Assembly (NCBI GenBank): GCA_950072225.1 | Contig: CATMOP010000058.1 | Location: 1 to 9,470, forward strand | From: an uncultured Nitrospina sp. | Lineage (GTDB): Bacteria; Nitrospinota; Nitrospinia; Nitrospinales; VA-1 | Direction of reading: 5' to 3' | Length of the DNA stretch: 9,470 bases | The notes under the pieces: generated by a model | Database searches by the model: none | Seen by the model: the letters and a program-made list of their open reading frames with translations, nothing else | What the model was told of the DNA's origin: nothing | Made by a program: the position numbers and the translations under genes | Shown: piece by piece, positions 1-6,140 of the stretch | How positions within the stretch are numbered: position 1 is the first letter of the stretch | Layout of the letters: the number at the start of each line of letters is the position of its first letter

Positions 1-110
1 CTATTATAGAAAGTGGGTCTGGACCAGGAAGTTTAACAAGATCTATTTTGAAAAATAAATCTGCAATTGTTTTTGCAATAGATAAAGATATTCAGTCTGA
101 AAAAATGTTA
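1..110 (+). pseudogene. Fragment of RsmA/KsgA 16S rRNA adenine dimethyltransferase (motif I region)
   Basis: Reading from base 3 in the plus direction gives IIESGSGPGSLTRSIL followed by a hydrophobic strand ending FAIDKD. This is the SAM-binding motif I (normally E-x-G-P-G-x-G-x-L-T) and the acidic end of strand 2 of RsmA, which dimethylates two adenines of 16S rRNA helix 45. Only about 35 residues of a family usually near 260 residues are present, and the first base is the window edge. The usual Ile-Gly after the motif Glu is Ser-Gly here. The DNA is AT-rich, unlike the rest of the window. The reading frame continues without a stop into a RecO-like segment, which no intact RsmA does, so this is a piece, not a gene. 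The right boundary is approximate (95-125). Confidence 0.6.
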
Positions 111-334
111 AGTGAACTGAAGTCAGAAAATTGGATTAAATTATATATTTATTGGGAGTTATCATTAATTAAAGATTTAGGTTTTGAAACAAATTTTTTG
201 AATACTAAAAATCATGCACAAACAATCCATAATTTAATTGAAATTAATAATAAACATTTTAAGGTTCCAAAAATATTATTTAATAAGAAAAGTAACGAAA
301 ATTATAATCATGAGATAAAAGAAGCATTGATTTT
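111..334 (+). pseudogene. Internal fragment of alphaproteobacterial-type RecO
   Basis: In frame with the preceding piece, the translation continues with ENWIKLYIYWELSLIKDLGF and then a short acidic/hydrophobic strand, VPKILFNK, and HEIKEALI. The W-x3-YI-x-WEL-x-LI-x-LGF pattern is characteristic of the helical domain of RecO, the recombination mediator that helps load RecA, in its alphaproteobacterial form. About 70 residues of a protein of roughly 230 are seen, without the N-terminal OB fold and without the C-terminus. After about base 334 the frame runs on to a stop at 402-404 only by reading antisense through lptD, so those last residues are spurious. GC content is 22% in bases 181-240, against 47% in 421-480. 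I infer a foreign or chimeric piece. Confidence 0.55.
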
Positions 335-1414
335 ACCGCTAGTTGTTTTGCTGGGGGTGTACCGGTACTCAAGTGCAGGTCTAAAACCACGTTGCTCTGT
401 ATAATCCAGGTAGAATGTCGCATCGGATTGTTCGTCTATAGCCCAGAAATAGGAGTTGTCAAAGGTCACGCCTTCAACACTACTGCTTCCCCAAGAAGGC
501 CTTAGGAACCCGCTTTTACGGTCCTGATTGATTGGAATGTAACCCACAGGAAGGTAAAAAATGGGGACACCCCTTACTTTAAGAACTCCTTTGGAAAAAA
601 GGGCCCGATCACCCATTATAATATCCATGGATTCTGCTTCAAAGACCCAATCCGGCAGTCTGCCTTCGCACGTTGTGATATGGCCTTTTTTAACTTTGAA
701 ATGATTTTTTGAATATCGGGTAATTTCTTTTCCCTTAATATAATGGTGTTTGCCAGACCTGCCGCGAATTTCAAAACTCCTACCTTGCTTGTTATTGATG
801 TTAAACAGGGTCTTCGTGGCTTTGAGGCGGGTTCCATCATTTTGAGTTATGATGACATGGCCGACGGCTTGGCCATCTCCGGTCTTATTGTCCACCTTGA
901 CTTTATCTGCCCAAATAGTTCTGTTATCTAACCGGATTACCACATTTCCCCATGCCCAAGCCATGTCCCGTTTGCTGTCATGGGTCATGTGGTCGGAAGT
1001 AATATGAATATTTTTTCTAGCGGGCGGGTCTGTCGCTTTTTCTGGTGGGCGGGTTATGGGCGTATCAGCAACTTGGATCCAATTGGGGAAAGTCAGTTGC
1101 CTGGGCATGGCTGCACTTTCATTTGGCTTCAGCGGATTTCCTCTTCCCCAAAACCAATCTGCTACAGGGGTTTCCAGCTCTGCTTCCAAATACAGCAATT
1201 CCGAGGATGATAGAGGTTTTCCATTGGCCCAAAACCAAGTGGGTATTGTAGCAGACAATTTTGGGCTCGATGTTGCCTGAGCTAATTCAGGGGACTCCAA
1301 GACTTCTTCCTGATTAAATTGGGAGAATTCTGCATCCAAGCTAATTTTGTCCTTGGAATAGGATTCACTCGTTAGTGCGAAGAGTATTCCCAGAATTAAA
1401 AAAATTATTTTCAT
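308..1414 (-). CDS. lptD: LPS-assembly protein LptD, 3'-truncated at a junction
   Basis: LptD is the outer-membrane barrel that, with LptE, inserts lipopolysaccharide into the outer leaflet. The 368 residues start with a signal peptide (about residues 1-20), then a low-complexity linker with two WFW-containing repeats (60-68 and 87-95). An OstA/LptA-like beta-jellyroll follows (about 135-240: WADKVKVDNKTGDGQAVGHV), then the start of the LptD barrel (about 245-360: VRGVPIFYLPVGYIP, RKSGFLRPSWGSS, YFWAIDEQSDATFYLDY). The family is normally 700-900 residues, so most of the barrel is missing. The frame ends in a TGA at 308-310 that lies in the AT-rich junction DNA, so the stop is not native. The start ATG overlaps the end of folC by 50 bases with no clear Shine-Dalgarno, suggesting translational coupling. 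Confidence 0.88.
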   Translation of the reverse strand: MKIIFLILGILFALTSESYSKDKISLDAEFSQFNQEEVLESPELAQATSSPKLSATIPTWFWANGKPLSSSELLYLEAELETPVADWFWGRGNPLKPNESAAMPRQLTFPNWIQVADTPITRPPEKATDPPARKNIHITSDHMTHDSKRDMAWAWGNVVIRLDNRTIWADKVKVDNKTGDGQAVGHVIITQNDGTRLKATKTLFNINNKQGRSFEIRGRSGKHHYIKGKEITRYSKNHFKVKKGHITTCEGRLPDWVFEAESMDIIMGDRALFSKGVLKVRGVPIFYLPVGYIPINQDRKSGFLRPSWGSSSVEGVTFDNSYFWAIDEQSDATFYLDYTEQRGFRPALEYRYTPSKTTSGKINASFIS

Positions 1415-2696
1415 CGTTAAAACATTTTTTGGCTGTTGCCACCAGAAATATAGAACCTGTGATACAAATCAGATCGTTCTGGCTGGCAATTTGTTGTACT
1501 GCTTGTAAGGCATTGGAAACTGTCTCAAAAACCTGCGTTGGCTTGTTGAATACTTTCAGCTTCGCGGCCAGTTTTTCAGGAGTCTCTCCCCGTGGAGGAT
1601 TGACCGGTACCAGGAAAAAATAATCTCCTAACTGGCTTAAGATTTTAATAACTTCATCAATTTTCTTGTCCTGCATCAGCCCCAAAACAATCAAACAACG
1701 GGAAAACTTGAAGTTTTTACGCAACTCCCGCGTCATATTTCTGACGCTTTCTTCGTTGTGCGCACAATCCAAAATGATTGTTGGGTTTGAGGAAACCGTT
1801 TCCAGTCGGCCTTCCCATGAGACCGTTTCCAGTCCTTTTATGAGGTGTTTTTCCTCAATTATTAACCCGCTTTCCTTTAATACTAAACAGGCAGACAGGG
1901 CCAACCCTGCGTTATCCCTTTGATAACTGCCTAAAAGGGGCAGAGTCAGGTTATTTAAAACCAGGGAGCCCCATTCAAAATTGAAAATATTTTTCTCTTC
2001 ATTTCCGGCTTCCGTGGCTACATGGAAGTCCACCCCTAAACGGTAAAGTTTTGCCGAACACTTTTTGGCCAAATTGTTGACAACGTCAAACAGCTCCTCA
2101 TTAGGGATATGAGCAAAAACTGTACCGCTTTCCTTTATAATACAAGCCTTTTCAAAGGCGATTTGCTTCAGATCTTCTCCAAGATATTGGGTATGGTCCC
2201 GGGATATCGAGGTGATAATGGATATTTCGGCTTGGCAAAGATTGGTGGCATCCAACCTTCCACCCAGCCCGACTTCAATTATATTTATATCGGTGTTTTG
2301 CTCATTAAAATGAAGGAAGGCTAAAACAGTTCCAAACTCAAAAAATGTGATGTGGATTTTCAGTTTTTCCACTGCAGATTTTATTCTAATGATCAAATCG
2401 ACCAGTTGCTGTTTTTCGATCATCCTGCGGTTAATTTGAATGCGCTCACGAAAATCCAGCAAGTGGGGCGAGGTATAAAGTCCCACCTTATAGCCGGATG
2501 CTCTTAAAATAGATTCCGTTATCGCCGCAGTGGAACCTTTACCATTGGTGCCAGCGATATGAATGGTGCGTATTTTTAATTGGGGATCACCAAAATGTTG
2601 AAGAAGCCGGGCGGTATTTTTAAGTCCAAGTTTAATGCCGCTTTGTGTAAGACTATAGAGGTAGTTTAGGGCCTCTTGATAACTGGGTTCATTCAT
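1365..2696 (-). CDS. folC: Bifunctional folylpolyglutamate synthase / dihydrofolate synthase
   Basis: FolC is a cytoplasmic Mur-ligase-type enzyme that uses ATP to join glutamate to dihydropteroate (making dihydrofolate) and to extend the gamma-glutamyl tail of reduced folates. Visible signatures are the P-loop AGTNGKGST (residues 48-56), YTSPHL (74-79), ERIQINRR (84-91), VGLGGRLDATN (142-152), and DHTQYLGEDLKQIAFEKACI (167-186). The last of these holds the lysine that is carbamylated in this family; the usual EKAGI is EKACI here. In the C-terminal domain WEGRLE and DCAHN are present. The length of 443 residues is normal and the gene is intact. It starts at an ATG facing the divergent plus-strand unit and ends 50 bases inside lptD, so folC and lptD probably share a transcript. 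Confidence 0.95.
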   Translation of the reverse strand: MNEPSYQEALNYLYSLTQSGIKLGLKNTARLLQHFGDPQLKIRTIHIAGTNGKGSTAAITESILRASGYKVGLYTSPHLLDFRERIQINRRMIEKQQLVDLIIRIKSAVEKLKIHITFFEFGTVLAFLHFNEQNTDINIIEVGLGGRLDATNLCQAEISIITSISRDHTQYLGEDLKQIAFEKACIIKESGTVFAHIPNEELFDVVNNLAKKCSAKLYRLGVDFHVATEAGNEEKNIFNFEWGSLVLNNLTLPLLGSYQRDNAGLALSACLVLKESGLIIEEKHLIKGLETVSWEGRLETVSSNPTIILDCAHNEESVRNMTRELRKNFKFSRCLIVLGLMQDKKIDEVIKILSQLGDYFFLVPVNPPRGETPEKLAAKLKVFNKPTQVFETVSNALQAVQQIASQNDLICITGSIFLVATAKKCFNDENNFFNSGNTLRTNE

Positions 2697-2722
2697 GGGA
2701 AATTATTAGCTGAAATACAACA

Positions 2723-2736
2723 GGATTTATTAATCC
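2723..2736. repeat. Short inverted repeat in the folC divergent spacer
   Basis: GGATT and AATCC flank a four-base spacer TATT, 27 bases upstream of the folC start and 18 bases upstream of the plus-strand -35 element. The position would suit an operator or a small hairpin. Arms of five bases can occur by chance, and no regulator is identified. Confidence 0.2.
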
Positions 2737-2753
2737 GGGTTAATGATATTCTC

Positions 2754-2782
2754 TTGAGGGAGCAAAATGGGGCTTCTATAAA
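2754..2782 (+). promoter_or_regulatory. Sigma70-like promoter for the plus-strand unit
   Basis: TTGAGG at 2754-2759 and TATAAA at 2777-2782 are separated by exactly 17 bases, the optimal spacing for a housekeeping promoter. Transcription would begin near 2789, about 20 bases before the ATG of the 34-codon frame and about 120 bases before the S24-like gene. This is the best promoter match I found in the window, and it is the only element placed to drive the only plus-strand genes. Confidence 0.5.
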
Positions 2783-2808
2783 AAGTATGAAAACGCAGAG
2801 TCCTTAAG

Positions 2809-2913
2809 ATGAAAATTTTAATGCTTGAGCAATGTAGAACTGTTCAAAGCTGTAGTCTGTTTTGTCCAGAAAATAAATCTAAGGGTGTAGGGTCTTACAG
2901 AAACAAGCTATGA
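2809..2913 (+). CDS. Possible 34-residue Cys-containing leader peptide
   Basis: An ATG 20 bases after the predicted transcription start opens a 34-codon frame beginning MKILMLEQCRTVQSC and ending SYRNKL. Its TGA overlaps the ATG of the next gene as ATGA (2910-2913), the classic arrangement for translational coupling. Three cysteines at 9, 15 and 19 (C-x5-C-x3-C) lie in the middle. The Shine-Dalgarno is poor, and a frame this short can arise by chance; coding is supported only by promoter position and the ATGA overlap. I do not recognise the peptide. It may be a leader, a small Cys protein, or non-coding 5' UTR. Confidence 0.25.
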   Translation: MKILMLEQCRTVQSCSLFCPENKSKGVGSYRNKL

Positions 2914-3428
2914 AAAATGATTCAAAGATTTCGATTCCCCTGGTCTCATTCTCCTCCAGCCGAGAAGGGTGGGAGCCCGGCCATGAGAGGGGAGAAAAGA
3001 TTTTTCATTCTGACAATTGTATCAGAATATCTCCGCCAATGGAACTGCCGGGGTTGTGCTATGGAGTGAGAATCGAAAGTGCTTGTCAAACCCCTTTGCT
3101 TGAATTAGGTTGTCTGGCAGTTTTTTCAAAAACAGAAGGCGCTGCATTGGAGGATATTTATGCAGTGGGTATTCAAGAAGAAATCCCATTTATTGGAAAA
3201 TGGATGCAAAAAGAATCTCTTGAAGGAAGCGCAAGCAGTAGGAGAAAAGTGTTTATGGTTCCAACTCCCTTGCACATTCCGGATAGCAAGATTTCTCCCA
3301 TTGCCCCATCTCTGCATCATGTCTTGCTATTTAAAGACCTAGCTAATCCCGAGAAATTGAGGTTGATCCCTGCCAGCAAAATCCTTTGGAAACATCCATT
3401 GGTATATGTGCAAAACAAACGAGGTTGA
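2910..3428 (+). CDS. S24 (LexA/CI C-terminal)-like domain protein lacking an HTH
   Basis: The 172-residue protein is not a named family member I recognise, but its layout follows the S24 self-cleavage domain of LexA and phage CI repressors. ISIPLVSF (7-14) matches the strand that normally opens the domain. YGVRIESACQTPLLELGCLAV (51-71) aligns without gaps to the region around the catalytic GDSMEP-x4-GD segment. DIYAV (82-86) matches the GD-I-Y-V strand, and GKWM (96-99) falls where the catalytic Lys lies. VFMVP (114-118) and ASKILWKHPLVYV (155-167) match the later strands. In this alignment Cys59 occupies the nucleophilic Ser position, and the Ala-Gly cleavage site and helix-turn-helix half are absent. 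A stop at 2880-2882 rules out an in-frame N-terminal extension. A sigma70-like promoter lies upstream. The protein could be a degenerate repressor domain or an unrelated beta-rich protein; the assignment rests on my reading of motifs. Confidence 0.5.
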   Translation: MKNDSKISIPLVSFSSSREGWEPGHERGEKIFHSDNCIRISPPMELPGLCYGVRIESACQTPLLELGCLAVFSKTEGAALEDIYAVGIQEEIPFIGKWMQKESLEGSASSRRKVFMVPTPLHIPDSKISPIAPSLHHVLLFKDLANPEKLRLIPASKILWKHPLVYVQNKRG

Positions 3429-3439
3429 AATATGTGCCC

Positions 3440-3490
3440 GGAGGGATTGTCCAAGCGGTTAACCCAAAGAAATCGGGGTCATGTCTCTCC
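3440..3490 (+). other. tRNA-Ser-like 5' segment with a matching 3' stem
   Basis: Bases 3440-3462 resemble the 5' end of a class II (serine-type) tRNA: GGAGGGA, TTGTCC, then AAGCGGTTAA like a D-loop. The last seven bases, TCTCTCC (3484-3490), can pair with GGAGGGA as a seven-base acceptor-like stem including one G-T. The whole is only 51 bases, has no anticodon or T arm, and overlaps the 3' end of the minus-strand gene ending at 3459. It is not a functional tRNA. It may be a remnant of one or a chance resemblance in the gap between convergent genes. Confidence 0.2.
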
Positions 3491-4109
3491 AAAAATTTAT
3501 TCCGGCTTGTGTCCAGTCCAATTCTTTAAAGGACCCACTTGCGACAGGATAAACCCGCACAATTTTCATGTGATCTAAAAGATTTATTTTGTCAGACCAC
3601 TCTTGCTTTGAAAGGCTGCTGACCGGAGTGAAAAATTCGTCTGTCAGTCGCCATTCCCAAGGGGTAGGGGACAAGGAGAGGTAGACATTCTGAAGGGCGG
3701 GTTCGTTGCGAACAGCGTATAGGAGCTGGAAATATGTTTTTAGTTTATCACCTTTCAAGATCAGGGAAAATCCCAAGTAATGTCCCCACCAGAATAGGAT
3801 TCGATAGGTAAACATTGTGGTTTTGGAAAAGTTCTGTGGAATATCGAGAGATAAAAAGGGAAACCCGTTATTATTTTCACCTCTGGCAATTTGTCCTTTT
3901 TCAATATCTGTTCCCGGTGGTAATTGGGGAGCACAGGAAACCAATTCTTCAACCATTGCTTCTTTAAGCTTGATTAGACGATTTTCAACTTTCTTGAGTA
4001 TGGCGGGTTTGTGCTGGAACACTTCTATATGGTTGATCAATTCCAGGTCTTTGGCGCACCAGTCTTGAGAAAAAGAGAGGGGGGAGTTTTCTGGGTTTTC
4101 AATGCTCAT
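3459..4109 (-). CDS. Hypothetical protein, about 216 residues
   Basis: I do not recognise this protein. From ATG at 4107-4109 it has 216 residues. The frame is open for nine more codons to a TTG at 4136, but that start would sit two bases beyond the terminator T-run, so the ATG is preferred. It has no signal peptide. The N-terminal part (about 20-60) is helical and charged (LKKVENRLIKLKEAMVEEL). The C-terminal part is rich in Trp and aromatic residues (FTYRILFWWGHYLGF, SPTPWEWRL, FWRDM), as in a compact alpha/beta domain. The one hydrophobic stretch contains Arg and His and is unlikely to be a membrane helix. Composition and length support real coding. It is separated from the motAB-pilZ operon by a strong terminator and converges on the S24-like gene with a 30-base gap. 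Confidence 0.7.
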   Translation of the reverse strand: MSIENPENSPLSFSQDWCAKDLELINHIEVFQHKPAILKKVENRLIKLKEAMVEELVSCAPQLPPGTDIEKGQIARGENNNGFPFLSLDIPQNFSKTTMFTYRILFWWGHYLGFSLILKGDKLKTYFQLLYAVRNEPALQNVYLSLSPTPWEWRLTDEFFTPVSSLSKQEWSDKINLLDHMKIVRVYPVASGSFKELDWTQAGINFWRDMTPISLG

Positions 4110-4137
4110 ATCTTTTATGAGGCATGTTTTTGGCAAG

Positions 4138-4190
4138 AAAAAAGGCGTTAAACAAGAGTGTCACCGATATCTTGTTAAACGCCTTTTTTT
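4138..4190 (-). terminator. Strong, symmetrical rho-independent terminator after pilZ
   Basis: GGCGTTAAACAAGA (4144-4157) pairs with TCTTGTTAAACGCC (4170-4183) as a 14-base stem with a single internal mismatch and a 12-base loop. Six A bases flank the left arm and seven T bases the right, so the hairpin can terminate transcription in either direction. On the minus strand it ends the motA-motB-pilZ transcript. The pilZ stop codon (4189-4191) overlaps its first A-run, leaving no 3' spacer. Confidence 0.92.
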
Positions 4191-4581
4191 AGAGAGATCG
4201 GTGTTTCTTTTGGGCTATTTCCTCTTTTTGGCGATCCAAAATATAAGAATGGACTCCGTCTTCCTCGTCCGGGCTTAAACCAATTATTTTGCAACGGCAG
4301 ACTTCCTTATCGTCAATTTTGAGGATTTCGGTTTTAGCATCAAAGGTACCTCTTCCCTGTGGCAAAACCATTTCCATAGAGTAGGTTGCACCCAATTTGA
4401 AATTCTTGTTATCAAAGGATATACCACCAGCACTGATATCCACCGCATTGAGGCTTGTACCTCCCACCTTGAGGATGATCGGGTTCTCCTTGGAAGGATA
4501 AACTCTGAATGAACCTCTGGTTCCAGCAGGACTTGTAAAAAGCTTTTTCTCCGTTTCTTTAGTTTTCTTTTTCCAGAACAA
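4189..4581 (-). CDS. PilZ domain cyclic-di-GMP-binding protein
   Basis: This is a small cytoplasmic PilZ protein of 130 residues from a TTG at 4579-4581. Both ligand motifs are complete: R-x3-R as RGSFR (residues 22-26) and D-x-S-x2-G as DISAGG (48-53). These are the residues that grip cyclic-di-GMP in YcgR and related proteins. An N-terminal Lys-rich tail (FWKKKTKETEKK) precedes the barrel, and a charged helix (DRQKEEIAQKKHR) closes it. A PilZ domain alone, without the YcgR-N domain, fits a single-domain regulator. Its SD and start lie inside the end of motB, and the gene is last in the stator operon, so the obvious inference is that it tunes MotA/MotB activity by cyclic-di-GMP. The target itself is not shown by the sequence. 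An upstream TTG at 4587 is also possible but lies only one base after the SD. Confidence 0.88.
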   Translation of the reverse strand: MFWKKKTKETEKKLFTSPAGTRGSFRVYPSKENPIILKVGGTSLNAVDISAGGISFDNKNFKLGATYSMEMVLPQGRGTFDAKTEILKIDDKEVCRCKIIGLSPDEEDGVHSYILDRQKEEIAQKKHRSL

Positions 4582-6070
4582 ATTCAACCCTCCTGTTTAA
4601 GCTTCTTCCCTGGTCGGTGTCATTAGAGGCCAAGGGAAACGTGTCGGCATAACCCGTTGCGGTCATTTTTTCGGGCTCTACCCCTTTATCAAAAAAATAT
4701 CTCAGTACCGCAGTAGCCCGGGCGGCAGATAGCTCCCAGTTCGTGGGGAACCTTTCCGTGGAAATGGGATCGTCATCGGTGTGCCCCTGTATGTGGATCT
4801 TGTAATCCGGGTACTTCCTGACGACAGCAATAACTCCATCCAGCACAGGCCGGGCAGATAACTGCAAATCCGCTTGGCCTAGTTTAAAGAGGTTTGCCCC
4901 GGGAACCCTGACTACAACCTTGGCTTCGTTGGTATCAACTGCCATAGCAGAATCTTCTGCAATATCATCCATATCATCCAGTATATTTGGATTGTTTAGA
5001 CCTGTCAACTCTTGAAGGCTTTTCTGAATTGTGATCTTGTCTATAAGATCAATAACGCCAAGGCTCTTTTCCTCTATCCCTAAGACTTCATGCAATACCC
5101 TTGCTGTGTTTTGAGATGCAATAGCGTACATAAGAATAAAAAAAGTTAAAAGCAGGGACATCATATCGGCAAACGTAGCCATCCAGGCAGGGGATCCTTC
5201 TTCCCCTGCCTTTGCGCCAACTTCTTTGCCCTTAGTTTCAACGGGGCGAGGACTTTCCAGTTCTTCTTTTAACTTTTTTTCAATCTTAGTCTCTGCCGCC
5301 TTTATTTTTTCCTGGTACTGTGATTTGTGATCTGCTAGTTCTTTGTCTAGCACGGTTTTCTCGGCCTTCAATTCATCGATGATTTCAGCGCTTTTGCTTC
5401 CCGTTAATTGCTTTTTAAGAGAATCGATCTCTGCAGTCTTTTCTAGAATGATTATTTCGGTCGCGACTCTGGTTTTGTCATTGTATGTTTTAGTTTTCTC
5501 TTCAGCGGATTTTTTCTTGAGTGTTTTAATCTCTTTATTAAGGAGCTCTTTCTCTTTGCCACCTTTAGCTTGGATTTCAATTTTTTCTTTAACCAGGGAG
5601 TCATTTTTTAGTTTCAGCTTCTTCAGGGCCTTGACGATCTTGGGGTCTCTGATTTCTTTAATGACCTCCTTGGTTTCGACAACAGGTGCCGGGGCGGGAG
5701 TATCTTTCGCTTTAGCGGATTTCTTAAGGTCTTCGGCCAGCTTGCCCTTTTCTTTGTGGGCTGTTTCCAGTTGGGATTCAAGCTTTTTAATGAGATCACG
5801 GTCTTTTGGCCTCATAATTATAGCATGCCCTTCCACAGCTTCTGTTTCTGCATTAGAGGCGGGATTTGGTTTTGAGGACCGCGAGACCTGAATCTCTTCT
5901 TCTTGCCACTTTATGGTGTTCTGGAGGCCTTCGATTTTCTCCTGACTGACTTTCAGGACATGCTTGATCTTGGTATCATGTTTTTCCTGTTCCGCGTCAC
6001 GGCGTTGCAACTCCTTTTTCTTAATCCGGAGTTGTTCCTTGATCATTTCTACGCTATCACGGTCAGGCAT
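4559..6070 (-). CDS. motB: MotB-type flagellar stator protein with long cytoplasmic coiled coil
   Basis: MotB anchors the stator to peptidoglycan and carries the ion-binding Asp. From the ATG at 6070 the protein has 503 residues; the family is usually about 250-310. Residues 1-290 are almost all charged helix (Lys/Glu/Ala-rich heptads such as KKLESQLETAHKEKGKLAEDL), with a Pro/Ala break near 122-130. Next come the single membrane helix PAWMATFADMMSLLLTFFILM (about 294-314), with the conserved Asp at 302, and a periplasmic plug-like linker. The OmpA/MotB peptidoglycan-binding domain (about 385-500) contains QGHTDDDPI, NWELSAARA and GRSLNRRVEF. The frame is open upstream to 6214, but that would overlap motA and cross a hairpin. 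No good SD marks 6070, so the start is the least certain part. The usual pre-helix tail is about 20-30 residues, so the coiled coil is an extra domain facing the cytoplasm. Confidence 0.88.
   Translation of the reverse strand: MPDRDSVEMIKEQLRIKKKELQRRDAEQEKHDTKIKHVLKVSQEKIEGLQNTIKWQEEEIQVSRSSKPNPASNAETEAVEGHAIIMRPKDRDLIKKLESQLETAHKEKGKLAEDLKKSAKAKDTPAPAPVVETKEVIKEIRDPKIVKALKKLKLKNDSLVKEKIEIQAKGGKEKELLNKEIKTLKKKSAEEKTKTYNDKTRVATEIIILEKTAEIDSLKKQLTGSKSAEIIDELKAEKTVLDKELADHKSQYQEKIKAAETKIEKKLKEELESPRPVETKGKEVGAKAGEEGSPAWMATFADMMSLLLTFFILMYAIASQNTARVLHEVLGIEEKSLGVIDLIDKITIQKSLQELTGLNNPNILDDMDDIAEDSAMAVDTNEAKVVVRVPGANLFKLGQADLQLSARPVLDGVIAVVRKYPDYKIHIQGHTDDDPISTERFPTNWELSAARATAVLRYFFDKGVEPEKMTATGYADTFPLASNDTDQGRSLNRRVEFVLEKEN
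4589..4594 (-). promoter_or_regulatory. Ribosome binding site deciding the pilZ start
   Basis: On the minus strand AGGAGG lies seven bases before the TTG at 4581 and only one base before the TTG at 4587. The perfect SD with optimal spacing picks 4581 as the start. It is embedded in the last codons of motB. Confidence 0.7.
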
Positions 6071-6099
6071 GCTATTTGCCGGGTTGCAAGATAAAAGGT

Positions 6100-6120
6100 C
6101 CCCGCTGTAAAGCAACGGGG
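6100..6120 (-). other. Intercistronic hairpin between motA and motB
   Basis: CCCCGTTG and CAGCGGGG (minus-strand reading) form an eight-base stem with one G-U pair around a five-base loop, in the 70-base gap between the motA stop and the motB ATG. The sequence after it, ACCTTTTAT, has only a short T-run, so it is at most a weak terminator. It could stabilise the motA end of the message or lower motB expression. It also argues that motB starts after the hairpin. Confidence 0.5.
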
Positions 6121-6140
6121 TATTTAGGGCGAACTTATTT

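Noticed and set aside
48..404. A single intact 118-residue plus-strand gene
   Set aside because: It combines an RsmA motif, a RecO segment and antisense lptD; no one protein family explains it, and GC content changes within it.
3126..3320. 64-residue minus-strand frame opposite the S24-like gene
   Set aside because: It is a shadow of the plus-strand gene, which has the promoter and the coherent motifs.
5343..5891. 182-residue plus-strand frame opposite motB
   Set aside because: It is Ser/Leu/Phe-rich because it is the antisense of Lys/Glu-rich coiled-coil codons, and it has no start signals.
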